Source of the DNA: Isosphaera pallida ATCC 43644
Lineage (GTDB): Bacteria; Planctomycetota; Planctomycetia; Isosphaerales; Isosphaeraceae
NCBI RefSeq assembly: GCF_000186345.1
Contig: NC_014962.1
Span: 4,182,450-4,246,449, forward strand
Direction: 5' to 3'
DNA length: 64,000 nucleotides
The first letter of the stretch is position 1, and every line of letters starts with the position of its first letter. Of this stretch, positions 36,238-45,438 are shown one piece after another. Position numbers and translations under genes: made by a program. The notes below the pieces were generated by a model. It was not told the DNA's origin. It ran no database searches and saw nothing but the letters and a program-made list of their open reading frames with translations.

Positions 36238-36801
36238 TTAGAAGGGAATATCGTCCCCCTCGTCGTCGTGGGAAGGCGGCGGAGGCGCGGGGCGGGCGGG
36301 ACGAGCCGGAGGAGATCCACCGCCGTCGTAAGAACCGCCGGGTCCCCGCGGCGCGGGACCACCAGGGGCCACCTCGCGGGAACCGCTCGAGAAACGGGAG
36401 GTCGAGCGAGGCGGAGGCGGGCCGTACCCCTCTTCGTTTCCGGAGCCGCTCGACTCGCCGCCGGACCGATCCCCTCGATCAAGGAACTGGACATTATCGG
36501 CCACGACCTTGATCTTGGAGCGTTTTTCGCCGTTGGATTCCCACGTCTCCTGCTTGAGATAGCCCTCGACGTGGATTGGGCGACCTCGCTTCAGATATTT
36601 GCAGCAGTTTTCGGCCATCCGGTCCCACACGGTCACGTCGATGTACAGCACCTCCTCACGACGTTCGCCGTCGCGGCTGGACCATGAGCGGTTGATCGCC
36701 ATGCGGAGGTCGGCCACCGCGGTACCGGTGCCGGGAATGTAGCGCAGTTCGGGGTCGGCCGTGAGGTTGCCGATCAAAAACACCTTGTTCAAGTTCGCCA
36801 T
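36238..36801 (-). CDS. ssb: single-stranded DNA-binding protein
   Basis: A 187-aa SSB that protects ssDNA and recruits replication and repair partners. The OB-fold spans residues 1-110 (NKVFLIGNLTADPELRY, VLYIDVTVWDRMAENCCKYL, RPIHVEGYLKQETWE). A Gly/Pro/Ser-rich linker follows, and the acidic tip ends in DDIPF, the protein-interaction tail. Length and layout are standard. It lies downstream of rpsF on the same strand with a 285-bp gap. Confidence 0.96.
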   Translation of the reverse strand: MANLNKVFLIGNLTADPELRYIPGTGTAVADLRMAINRSWSSRDGERREEVLYIDVTVWDRMAENCCKYLKRGRPIHVEGYLKQETWESNGEKRSKIKVVADNVQFLDRGDRSGGESSGSGNEEGYGPPPPRSTSRFSSGSREVAPGGPAPRGPGGSYDGGGSPPARPARPAPPPPSHDDEGDDIPF

Positions 36802-37085
36802 CGTCGCCGACTCCGCGTCGCGGGCTGAGGAGGATCACAACAAGGCGGGCCAGGATCGTCGCGTCGGTGAGGTCCGGTGGGGGAGCAACCCGGCGTGGCG
36901 GCGCGGTCATGCCGCCACATAGGGAAACCGCTGTTCAGTCTACCATGTCCAAGCGCGGGAGACAAGCCACCACTTCGGGCTTAATCCAACTGTGATCAAA
37001 TTGGTTCCCCAGCCCGCCCTAATCGCCGTGTCAACCAAACCGGCTGCGCAACGCATCGGATCCCCGCCAGACCGCGCGGCCCTGA

Positions 37086-37502
37086 TTAGTCGTCCCGGCG
37101 GGAACGGCGGCGGGGACGCTCGCGTTCGTCGATCTCCTCGTCGGAGCGCCGCTCCTCCTCCTCGGTCGGCGTGGCGGACATCCCCTGTTGCACCGAAGCC
37201 TCGGCCAGCTTGGGATGCACCTTGAGGATCAGTTCGCGCAAAATCACGTCGTTGAGCTTGCAGTCGTGGCTGATGTCCTTGAGGCGGGAGGCGTCCGCCT
37301 TGAAGAAGGTCAACAGATAGGTCCCCTTGCGGTGACCTTTGACCGGATAGGCCAAACGCTTCTCGTCCCACTGACGACTGGCCACAATCTCCGAACCGTG
37401 CTTGGTCAAAATCCCATGCACCTGTTGCACCGTCTCCTCCCAGGCCACAGACGCCTTGGCACTGTCCAGGAGAAACATTCCTTCATACATGTTGATTGGC
37501 AC
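37086..37502 (-). CDS. rpsF: 30S ribosomal protein S6
   Basis: A 138-aa bS6 protein that pairs with uS18 in the 30S platform. The core starts MPINMYEGMFLLDSAKA and includes KHGSEIVASRQWDEKRLAYPV, here seen in WDEKRLAYPVKGHRKGTY. The last 30 residues are an acidic/basic tail ending RRRSRRDD. I place the start at a GTG with GGAG 9 nt upstream; the ATG four codons later is the alternative. It is separated from pth by about 200 bp and from ssb by 285 bp. Confidence 0.94.
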   Translation of the reverse strand: MPINMYEGMFLLDSAKASVAWEETVQQVHGILTKHGSEIVASRQWDEKRLAYPVKGHRKGTYLLTFFKADASRLKDISHDCKLNDVILRELILKVHPKLAEASVQQGMSATPTEEEERRSDEEIDERERPRRRSRRDD

Positions 37503-37706
37503 TTGTCGGATTCTCCATGAATGGGAACCTCCGGCCCAAACGTGCCCGGGGGACCGGATGCCCGGGACCATGCGACGGGCCACCTCGGAGGGAGGGATTG
37601 GTCGCGTGGTGGGGAGGGGAAGGCAACGAAACGGGAGCGAGGCACCGCGACAGGGTTAGCGGGGGGTGGTTGGTTTGGTGAAGTCGGGTTAGGGATCGCG
37701 GAAGGG

Positions 37707-38360
37707 TCAGGGGGGAGGGTCGCAAGCGGGGTGGGGGTCGTGGTCGGGATCGCGGGGGGAGGAGCTGGAACGGTTGGGCTGGCTGGCTGGTCCGGTGGCG
37801 TTGAACTGGTTCATGGCCGCCTCGAGACCCCGCGTCACCCAGACGGCCACCGCCTGGGTGGCCAGGATCAGGGCGTCTTCGATGGCGGCTCGTTCCGAGG
37901 GGCGAAACCGGCTCAACACAAAGTCGGCCGCGTCGATCGATCCCCGGTCGCCGATCCCCAGACGTAGCCGGGGCACGTCGGAGGTGCCCAGGTGGGCGAT
38001 GATGTCGCGTAATCCTTTTTGGCCGCCGTCGCCGCCGCCGGGTCGCAATCGCAACCGACCCAGGGGCAGAGATAGATCGTCGCAGACCACGAGTACGTCG
38101 GACGGTTCGAGTTGGTAGAATCGTGCCACTTGACCGACACTGCGGCCCGAGAGGTTCATGAACGTCTCAGGCTTGAGTAGCAGGACCCGGTGGTGATCGA
38201 TCAGCGTGTCGGCGATTTGACCATCGAATTTGCGGACGAAGCGGGCCCCCATGCCGCCCTGGGCCAGTCGATCCACCACGTCGAAGCCGACGTTGTGGCG
38301 GGTTCCCTCGTACTTGCTGCCAGGGTTTCCCAAACCGACCACCAGCTTGACCCTGCCCAC
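37707..38360 (-). CDS. pth: peptidyl-tRNA hydrolase
   Basis: A 217-aa enzyme that frees peptides from stalled peptidyl-tRNA. Catalytic and binding positions are Asn12 (GLGNPG), His22 (TRHNVGFD), Asn69 (ETFMNLSG) and Asp94 (VVCDDLSLP). The loop usually written GGHNGL reads GGQKGL here (Gln114-Lys115), a substitution at positions that matter in the E. coli enzyme. The C-terminal 25 residues are a Ser/Pro/His tail. The start is a GTG with GAGGAG 9 nt upstream. It lies between rplY and rpsF, all on the minus strand, which is a common bacterial order. Confidence 0.95.
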   Translation of the reverse strand: MGRVKLVVGLGNPGSKYEGTRHNVGFDVVDRLAQGGMGARFVRKFDGQIADTLIDHHRVLLLKPETFMNLSGRSVGQVARFYQLEPSDVLVVCDDLSLPLGRLRLRPGGGDGGQKGLRDIIAHLGTSDVPRLRLGIGDRGSIDAADFVLSRFRPSERAAIEDALILATQAVAVWVTRGLEAAMNQFNATGPASQPNRSSSSPRDPDHDPHPACDPPP

Positions 38361-38549
38361 GCCCGCGGTCTCCTCGCTTTCACTTCCGTTGCTTCCGCCG
38401 ATTCGAACCCAATCTCACTCAACTCACCCCATTCCACCATCCAACCTGGGCCGATTGACCTTCAACGACCCCACGCCAACTGCCCGGGAGCATGAACATG
38501 AATCTGGTGCTGCTGCTGTCGCCACCCCGGCCTTGGTTGCGCCTTTGGG

Positions 38550-39158
38550 TCAAGCTTGGCCTTCGGCGGGGGCCGCAGGGGCTGCCTCGACCTTGACCGG
38601 CTTGGCGACGACGTGAGCCACCAGCAGGTCGGGGTTGCCGTGCAGTTTGACGCCGGCGGGCAGGGGCACGTCGCGAGCGTAGAGCGATTGGCCCAGTTCC
38701 AGACCCGAAAGATCGACCGCAATGAGGTCAGGGATCGAGTCGGCCCGGCAATCCACCTTGAGTTCATGCACCGGCGTTTCCAGCAGGCCGCCGGCGGCGA
38801 CGCCAGCAGGCGTGCCCTTGAACTCGAGCCTCACGATCGACTCGACTGTTTCCTCCGGGCTGACCCGGTAAAAATCCAGGTGAATGATGTCGCGCGACAG
38901 GTGATCCCACTGCACGTGGCGGACCAACACCTCTTCGGTCTTGCCCGCGACCACCAGATCGACCCGGTGCGACTGTTGCTTTATGATGCGCCACACGTCG
39001 TCGTGCTTGAGCACGATTGGGAGGTTGGGTTCCTTGTGACCGTAGATGATCGCCGGGATGAGACCTTGTTGCCGCAATTTACGGGCAACGCGAGTTCCGG
39101 TCCCTTTGTTCTTTTCAGGGCTGCGGGCCTGAGCTTCCAGTTTGACCGTGACCGACAT
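38550..39158 (-). CDS. rplY: 50S ribosomal protein L25/general stress protein Ctc
   Basis: A 202-aa bL25 protein of the long Ctc type that binds 5S rRNA. The L25 domain covers about 1-95 (LEAQARSPEKNKGTGTRVARKL, shown by KGTGTRVARKLRQQGLIPA and HVQWDHLSRDIIHLDFYRV). The TL5/Ctc C-terminal beta domain covers about 100-190 (HELKVDCRADSIPDLIAVDL, seen as VDCRADSIPDLIAVDLSGL). An Ala/Glu-rich tail ends the protein. It is the first gene of the rplY-pth-rpsF-ssb series. Confidence 0.95.
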   Translation of the reverse strand: MSVTVKLEAQARSPEKNKGTGTRVARKLRQQGLIPAIIYGHKEPNLPIVLKHDDVWRIIKQQSHRVDLVVAGKTEEVLVRHVQWDHLSRDIIHLDFYRVSPEETVESIVRLEFKGTPAGVAAGGLLETPVHELKVDCRADSIPDLIAVDLSGLELGQSLYARDVPLPAGVKLHGNPDLLVAHVVAKPVKVEAAPAAPAEGQA

Positions 39159-39669
39159 GGATGACGCGGCTCGATTTCAAGAACGGGATGACGCGGCGGC
39201 TGATTGGATCCAGCGGCGCCTCGTCGTAACTGGGAAAAATCACATCCTAACCGATCCCGCCAAACTTCTCAAGACCGCCTGCGCCTCGCCGCGGTGTCCG
39301 GAGTCGCGTTGGCGTTGGCATTGGCATCTTGTCTTTTGTCTCTGCAAGCCGGAATCGGAAACCTCCTTGCGAATGGTTTTTCTCACCTTTCGAAGTCGAT
39401 TGGGTTTCGAGCGGAGCTGGTTGCAACGATCAACGAATCGTCATGGTCCAAGAAATCGCTGAATTCGTTGGATTTGGCGGGATGAGTGGAATCCTCTCAA
39501 GAGCCACGACTCGAATTGCCAATATCAATCGGGGTGGTGAATCCCCGTGGTGACGGAGTTCCCGCTGGGATGCGGGATTGTGGCGGAGTGATTCACCCCA
39601 CTCCGACCCTGGGGCTCGACCTTGCTCGCGGGTTTCGAGCGTTGTGTTTTCCGGAAGGACGGAATCGAG
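39159..39669. other. non-coding divergent gap upstream of rplY
   Basis: About 510 bp with no supported gene. A plus-strand frame near 39290-39485 contains a hydrophobic GVALALALASCLLSL-like stretch, but it has no ribosome site or family resemblance. Promoters for rplY and the exported repeat protein should lie here. Confidence 0.45.
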
Positions 39670-41349
39670 ATGACCCATTCAGCCCGTTCCCGATCCGAAG
39701 CCGCTCTAAAGTTGGGCGACCGGACACGCCGTCGTGCCCGGCGAGTCCAACCGACACTAGACGGCCTGGAGTCGCGTCAGTTGCTCTCGACGACCACTCC
39801 GTCGTTGTTCGGAGGATTGCTGGGTTCGTCCACCACGATCCACACTTCGGCCGCCGCTCGGGCTCAGACCGGCTCGGCGGCGAGCGGTTCGGCTTCCGCC
39901 GAGGCTTCGGCAACCGCCACGGCGACGACCGACGCTCCCGCGTCCTCCATCGTTTCCTCAAGCGACTCGAGCACCGCTTTGTTGACCGGGGGCGTGTCGA
40001 GCGTTGCCGACGGGGTGGGCACGATCATGCCGGCGATCCCGCCCACGACCACGCCCGGCACCCAGGGTTCGGCCATCGACGCGGCCATTGACGCGCTGAT
40101 GCCAACCACAACCACCCCGACCGACGCCGCCTTAGCGAGCGGAGTCTCGACGACCCCGGCAAGCACGGACTCGACCACGCCCAACCCGTCCCCCACTTAT
40201 GTGTTCAACCTCTCGTTCCAGGCCCACTCCAACATTGCCAACACCACCTCCGCCCATGTCGATTCCTCGTTGACTCCGGCCACCGAGGCGAGCGGCGAGC
40301 TTCGTCCCGTTGGCCTAGAGCGGAATCGTCCTGAGTCTAGTCTCAACCACGCGCCGGCGATCACCCCCATCCCCGAGCAGACGGTGATGGAAGGGACAAT
40401 GATGGTCGTCAACGTCAATGTTTCCGACCCGGACGAAGGACAAACCTGGACCTACGCCCTGGACGAGGACTCGCCGCCCAACGCCACGATCGACCCGCAA
40501 ACCGGGCGGATAACCTGGATGGCGCAGGATGGTCCCTCGACGGTCACCTTTCGGGTGAAGGTAACCGATAACGACGCCCATCCTCAAACCTCGATCGCCA
40601 CCTTCCAGGTCCATGTGGAGAACCGTCCGCCGACGGTTCGAGTCGGTGGCGATCTGACGGTGGAGGCGGGGGTTCCCCTGATTCGTCTGGGCACGGTCTC
40701 TGACCCGGGCAATGATCCTTGGACCGGTACGGTTGATTTCGGCGATGGTCGAGGTCCGCAACCAATCGAGCGGCTTTCGGGCAATCAGTTCCAACTGCGC
40801 ACGACTTATGACACGCCCGGTCGGCGCGAGGTGGTGGTGACGGTGACCGACAAGGACGGCGCGTCGACGACCTCGCGGTTCAACGTCACTGTGACTCCGC
40901 CGGCCTCGCCATTACCGATCACGCCCAATCCGTTTCCAGCTCCGGTCCGTCCGGTTGCGGGGAACGCCACCGATCTTTCCACTCCTGCGCCCCGGATCTC
41001 CCAAGTGATGATGGGCCGGGCCAGCCAGCGCGACCGCCGCGGCTTTGTGCGGGTGATGTTCGACCGTCCTGTGACGCTTGGTACCGACGCGATCGTCTTG
41101 AGCGTGGGGAATCGTCGCCTACCGGTCCACGTCGAGACCCGCCAAGCCGGTGGTCGCACCATTGCCACTGTCACGCCCGTGGGAGGGCATTCGCTGATTG
41201 GCCGCGGCGCGCCTCGTTTGGTGGTTCGATCCGCGCTGGTCAACGATGCTGAGAATCGTCCGCTGGATGGCAACGGCGACGGCCAAGCGGGCGACAATTT
41301 CGTCCTCAACCGGATCCCGTTGGGCCGCAACCGGTTTGGTCTGAGCTGA
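39670..41349 (+). CDS. exported LEPR-XLL-type protein with cadherin-like and PKD domains
   Basis: A 559-aa cell-surface protein. The N-terminus is basic and ends in LESRQLLS (residues 33-40), the planctomycete LEPR-XLL targeting motif. A Thr/Ser/Ala-rich low-complexity region follows to about 210. Next are an Ig/cadherin-like domain (about 235-320: PIPEQTVMEGTMMVVNVNVS, DPQTGRITWMAQD) and a PKD domain (about 322-410: VDFGDGRGPQPIE, VVVTVTDKDGAST). The C-terminal part has VMFDRPVTLGTDAIVLSVG and a DGNGDGQAGDNF segment, which could bind calcium. The ATG has GGAAGGAC upstream. A role in adhesion or surface structure is inference. Confidence 0.8.
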   Translation: MTHSARSRSEAALKLGDRTRRRARRVQPTLDGLESRQLLSTTTPSLFGGLLGSSTTIHTSAAARAQTGSAASGSASAEASATATATTDAPASSIVSSSDSSTALLTGGVSSVADGVGTIMPAIPPTTTPGTQGSAIDAAIDALMPTTTTPTDAALASGVSTTPASTDSTTPNPSPTYVFNLSFQAHSNIANTTSAHVDSSLTPATEASGELRPVGLERNRPESSLNHAPAITPIPEQTVMEGTMMVVNVNVSDPDEGQTWTYALDEDSPPNATIDPQTGRITWMAQDGPSTVTFRVKVTDNDAHPQTSIATFQVHVENRPPTVRVGGDLTVEAGVPLIRLGTVSDPGNDPWTGTVDFGDGRGPQPIERLSGNQFQLRTTYDTPGRREVVVTVTDKDGASTTSRFNVTVTPPASPLPITPNPFPAPVRPVAGNATDLSTPAPRISQVMMGRASQRDRRGFVRVMFDRPVTLGTDAIVLSVGNRRLPVHVETRQAGGRTIATVTPVGGHSLIGRGAPRLVVRSALVNDAENRPLDGNGDGQAGDNFVLNRIPLGRNRFGLS

Positions 41350-41515
41350 GCCGTCTGTTCAAGGTCGGAATGGACTGACTCGGGATCAGGATCGACAAAC
41401 CATTCGGGAAGCGGGATCGAGGCCGCGCTGTCGCAACCCGACGATGGCGGGTCCGATCCCGTGACCGCTTGGTGTTTGCGTTCCCAATGGTTTGGATTGG
41501 CTCCGCGTCGCCGCC

Positions 41516-42685
41516 TCACGAGCGTACCGAGGGGACTTCCTCGTCGGGGACGGGGTCGCGGTCGGGACGGCACCACTCCAGAGGAACCCGCGGCTCGACG
41601 CCCTCGATCAGGTCGGCGACGACCTCGCCGGTGCCAGGGGCCTGTTGGAGTCCGGCCCGTTTGTGACCGGCGGCGACAATCAGCCCTTGGATGCCTGGCA
41701 GAGGACCGATCAACGGTCGGGAGTCCGGAGACCCAGGACGCAGACCGGCCCAGGTCCGCTCGACCGGAAAGGCACGCAGGCCGGGACACATCAAAAAAGC
41801 TTCCTCCAACACCTCGCGGACCCCTTCTTCGGTGGGGGAGGAGTCGAAGCCAGCGTCCGGTTCGATGGTCGCTCCGGCCAAGATTCGACCATCAGCGCGG
41901 GGCACCAGGTAATACGAGCCGTGTTCGACAATCCGCCGCAACCAGCCGGGGGGACCGGCCAGCAGCGCAAGTTGGCCCTTGACCGGGCGGGTGGGAATCG
42001 CCCTTCCTAACCGTTCTAGGAGTCCGCCGGTCCAAGCCCCTGCGGCTAAAACGACGATTTCGCCTGGCCGCTCGGTGCCATCCTCCAACCGAACGCCTCG
42101 CACGCGGCCGCCTTGTTCGACGACGTTGGCCACCTCGCAACCGGTCTCGATGGTCACGCCTCGCTGCTGGCACGCGATCCGAAGCGCTCTTAGCAACCGA
42201 GGATTGCGAATCTGGGCGCGGTCGGGCAGAAAATAGACCGCTTGGACCTGATCGTTGAGTCGGGGTTCGACCCGATGGTAATCGGCCTGCGCTAGGCGTT
42301 CGAACACAATCCCCTCGCGCTTCCAGCGACCCGACATTGCTTGAAGCTCGTCGGCCTCTTTGGTGTTGAACGCGAGATCGACCCCCCCTTGACGACGGTA
42401 CTCCGGATCGATGCCAGTCTCGTCGCGCAGATCGCGCGCCCATGTTTCATAAAGACAGCTGCTCAGGGCGCGAAGCATAGCAAGCCCCTCGCGTGGGGTT
42501 GCGCCTGAAGTCAAGGCATCCGGCGCGACTGGAGCGATCATGCCGGCCCCCGCCCACGAGGAGGCTTGACCGGTCTGGCCCCGCTCAAGAAGAAGCACGC
42601 GTGGACCGCGTCCCCGACGCGCCAACGCATAAGCCACTGAAAGGCCGATCACTCCGCCACCTACGACCACAATCTGCGCGCTCAC
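41516..42685 (-). CDS. thiO: glycine oxidase ThiO
   Basis: A 389-aa FAD-dependent amine oxidase of the DAO family. It oxidises glycine to iminoglycine for the thiazole half of thiamine. The N-terminal Rossmann motif is VVVGGGVIGLSVAYALARRG. Further signatures are SWAGAGMIAP, LAAGAWTGGLLERLG, RPVKGQLALL, GRILAGATIEPDAGFD and the C-terminal GHKRAGLQQAPGTGEVVADL. The length is typical. No ThiG or ThiS gene is adjacent; the ThiE fusion lies about 7 kb away on the same strand. I saw no THI-box-like element upstream. Confidence 0.88.
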   Translation of the reverse strand: MSAQIVVVGGGVIGLSVAYALARRGRGPRVLLLERGQTGQASSWAGAGMIAPVAPDALTSGATPREGLAMLRALSSCLYETWARDLRDETGIDPEYRRQGGVDLAFNTKEADELQAMSGRWKREGIVFERLAQADYHRVEPRLNDQVQAVYFLPDRAQIRNPRLLRALRIACQQRGVTIETGCEVANVVEQGGRVRGVRLEDGTERPGEIVVLAAGAWTGGLLERLGRAIPTRPVKGQLALLAGPPGWLRRIVEHGSYYLVPRADGRILAGATIEPDAGFDSSPTEEGVREVLEEAFLMCPGLRAFPVERTWAGLRPGSPDSRPLIGPLPGIQGLIVAAGHKRAGLQQAPGTGEVVADLIEGVEPRVPLEWCRPDRDPVPDEEVPSVRS

Positions 42686-43005
42686 GATCCCTCTCGATCC
42701 GAGTTGGTGTAGTGAGGAAAGACAACAGGGTTCATGGAAAGCCGGCCACGATTCGGGGTCGGTTCCGACCGTGTCACGCCCGCTTGCTCTGGGTCATCTT
42801 AGGCGGTGGGTTCGATGTCGGTCAGTGGAATCGTCCGTGGTGGTGTCGAATCGCGTCTCGTGATTTCAAACGTCGGCGGGGGGAATTGGTCTTGCCCGAA
42901 CCGTCCGAACCGGCGAACTTGACCAGCCGCTTCAAGCGAAGGAGTCCTCTCCAACCATGGCACGGGGGGGGCGAAGCGCAATGCGTCCAGGGAGGTCGAT
43001 TCAAC
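42686..43005. other. non-coding divergent gap
   Basis: About 320 bp between thiO and the thioredoxin-fold gene, without a supported gene. A long open frame crosses it from inside thiO, but its sequence is not protein-like. The ribosome site GGGAGG for the downstream gene lies at the right edge. Confidence 0.45.
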
Positions 43006-45072
43006 ATGGAGATGGTCGAGGGAAACCAAGCCAAAGGGCCAATGGGCAGGACAACTCGAAAGATCCCCGCGGTCTGGCTGACCACGGCGGCGCTGGGAAG
43101 TCTGTTGGTCGGGACGACTGCGGCCTGGGGCCAACCCCAGATCACCCCCAAGGAAATGTTGAGCATCGAGCCGGGGCTGCCCGGCGTGGAGTTCGACCGG
43201 ATTACCGACCCGGCCGCGGTGGCCGCCTGCAAGGTCGAAGTCTACGAGGGCGTACGGCTGCCAGGCTTCGAAACCAAGGTTAGCGGTTACGCCTTGCGCG
43301 ACGGTCAGGGCCGGATGTTACGACGCTTTCTCGACACCGACAGCTTCCGCGGTCTGGATCGTTGGAGCTACTACAAAGACGGGTTCGAGGTCTATCGGGA
43401 AATCGACCGGGACGGCAACCGCACCGTCGATGAATGTTGGTTCCTCAACAGTAACGGCACTCGGATCGCCCGTCTCGAAGGGGGGCGAATCACCGGCTGG
43501 CTACGCCTTTCGCCCGAAGAGGTTGGCAAGGTTCTGGTTCAGGCTCTGGTCGCCAACGACGATCGCTTAGCGTCCGGCTTGTTCGCCACACCCGAAGACC
43601 TCGGCGGACTGGGCATCCCCGCCGAGGAAATCGAGCGGGTCAAAACCCAAACCGCCCAGCGCAAGACCTGGTTCAATGACCTGCGTGCCAAGCTGTTCCA
43701 GGCCGGTTGGAATGAGAAGACCGTCTGGCTGCGGTTCGACGGCGCGATGCCCCGGGTCATCCCCCACGACGCCGCCCCAGGATTGACCGGCGACGTGATC
43801 CTCTACGAAAACGCGGTGGTCTTCGCCGCGGGCAGCGACGGCTCCTCCGACCCAGCGCGGATGGCTTACCTTCAAGTCCCCGAATTAGTCAAATTCGGCG
43901 ACGTTTGGAAACTGATCGACCATCCTCAAATCATCGACCCGTCGCAAACCCAAATTGTCTTGGCCAGTACCAGCGGTGGCGTCCGCGCGTCGATTTATTC
44001 GCAAGCGGTGCTGGGTGGTCCGACGGGAATGGGTAGTCCCGACATGGAACCGGCACTCAAAGCGTTGGCCGAATTCGACACCGCCAACGCCGACAAGCTC
44101 GCGGAGATGCTCCCCCGCGATCTGGCCACTTACTACGTCAAACGGGTCGATCTGCTGCGGAAGGTGGCCGCCGCAGCCGGCCCTCCCCAATCACCCGACC
44201 GCTTGCTCTACGAGCGTCAAGTGGTGGACAGCTTGGCCGCAGCGTACCAAACCGGCGGCTATCCCGCCGGCGCTCAGGAGTTGGATACCCTCATCGCTCA
44301 AGGGGGACCAATCGCCTCCTACGCCGCTTTCCGCAAGGCGTTGGCCCGCTATGCGTTGGATTCCGAAGAGCCCGGTGCTAACCTGCTGGACATTCAAAAA
44401 CGGCTGCTGGCCGACCTGGAGGCGTTCGTGGCTGCCTACCCCCAATCGGCCGAGGCTCCCGAGGCATTGCTCCAACTGGCCAATGTCAACGAATTCAACG
44501 CCGACGAGGCCAAAGCTAAATCGTACTATCAGACGTTGGCCAAGCGGTTCCCCGAGAGCGGCCCCGGACGCAAAGCCCAAGGGGCCCTGAAGCGTCTGGA
44601 GTTGGTGGGCCAACCCCTCACTTTGAGCGGAACCGGCCTCAACGGTGAGGCGATCGACCTCAAAGCCGACCAGGGGCGCGCCACGTTAGTGATCTTCTGG
44701 GCCTCCTGGGCCGACCAGGCGCGCCGCGACCTCGCCGAGATTGGACGCCTGCTAGCCCGACGCGCTGAAGGGTCCCCCTCGACCGCGGTGGCGGTGGTCT
44801 CGGTCAACTTCGACACCGAAGCCGCCACCGCCGAGGCGACGCTTCAAGCTGAGGGCCTGAACTGGCCCACCATCCACGACGCCGGCGGCATGGACGGCCC
44901 CATCGCCCGGGAATTCGGCATCATGTCGCTGCCCACCATGTTCCTGGTTGGAACCGACGGCAAGGTGGTCTCCCGCTCGATCCGCTCCGCCGCCGAACTG
45001 GAACGCCAACTCGAACGCTTGGCCGCCGCCGGCGGCGTGGCGCTTGACGGCGAAGCCAACCCCAAACGCTGA
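43006..45072 (+). CDS. exported thioredoxin-fold protein lacking the CXXC motif
   Basis: A 688-aa protein with a signal sequence (VWLTTAALGSLLVGTTAAWG). The N-terminal part (about 40-330) is of unknown fold and includes ILYENAVVFAAG. A TPR/outer-membrane-lipoprotein-like helical region covers about 450-535 (YPQSAEAPEALLQLANVNEF, RFPESGPGRKAQGAL). The C-terminal 135 residues are a TlpA/AhpC-like thioredoxin fold (TLVIFWASWADQARRDLAEI, MSLPTMFLVGTDGKVVSRS). The redox CXXC is replaced by Ala569-Asp-Gln-Ala572, while the cis-Pro loop LPTMF is kept, so it cannot act as a thiol oxidoreductase. It may be a binding or scaffold domain. The ATG has GGGAGG 10 nt upstream. Confidence 0.82.
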   Translation: MEMVEGNQAKGPMGRTTRKIPAVWLTTAALGSLLVGTTAAWGQPQITPKEMLSIEPGLPGVEFDRITDPAAVAACKVEVYEGVRLPGFETKVSGYALRDGQGRMLRRFLDTDSFRGLDRWSYYKDGFEVYREIDRDGNRTVDECWFLNSNGTRIARLEGGRITGWLRLSPEEVGKVLVQALVANDDRLASGLFATPEDLGGLGIPAEEIERVKTQTAQRKTWFNDLRAKLFQAGWNEKTVWLRFDGAMPRVIPHDAAPGLTGDVILYENAVVFAAGSDGSSDPARMAYLQVPELVKFGDVWKLIDHPQIIDPSQTQIVLASTSGGVRASIYSQAVLGGPTGMGSPDMEPALKALAEFDTANADKLAEMLPRDLATYYVKRVDLLRKVAAAAGPPQSPDRLLYERQVVDSLAAAYQTGGYPAGAQELDTLIAQGGPIASYAAFRKALARYALDSEEPGANLLDIQKRLLADLEAFVAAYPQSAEAPEALLQLANVNEFNADEAKAKSYYQTLAKRFPESGPGRKAQGALKRLELVGQPLTLSGTGLNGEAIDLKADQGRATLVIFWASWADQARRDLAEIGRLLARRAEGSPSTAVAVVSVNFDTEAATAEATLQAEGLNWPTIHDAGGMDGPIAREFGIMSLPTMFLVGTDGKVVSRSIRSAAELERQLERLAAAGGVALDGEANPKR

Positions 45073-45438
45073 CCAAGCCAAGCCTTGGTCGGCGGGATCG
45101 CGCCGACCTCGAAGCCCACAACTCGACGTCCCAACCCGCACCGCCTCGGACCCCAACCCCACAAGCGTTGGTCGGATCCGAAGCGGTGAGCCTGTTTCCA
45201 GGCATGGCAATCGAATCGGCGCGACACATGACATCACATGACATCAACCCCTCCCCTCCCCTTTCCTTGGGCTTGGCCGCGATCAGTCGTCGGGCCCTTG
45301 CCTTGCAACTACCGGCGAGCGCAAACTCGGAAGGAGACGCCGCCGGTTGGTTCCAACACGAATCAGACCACCCCGCTCAGGCGTTCGTTCGATCCGGTTC
45401 CCAGACCGACCCAACTCAACCCGAGGATCTGGTTGACC
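45073..45438. other. non-coding gap with a tandem 10-bp repeat
   Basis: About 365 bp without a supported gene. A perfect tandem duplication of ACATGACATC lies at 45226-45245. No clear terminator was found. Confidence 0.45.

Noticed and set aside
39204-39485. Possible small exported protein upstream of the LEPR-XLL gene
   Set aside because: It has a hydrophobic stretch but no ribosome site, no conserved sequence and a poor N-terminus.
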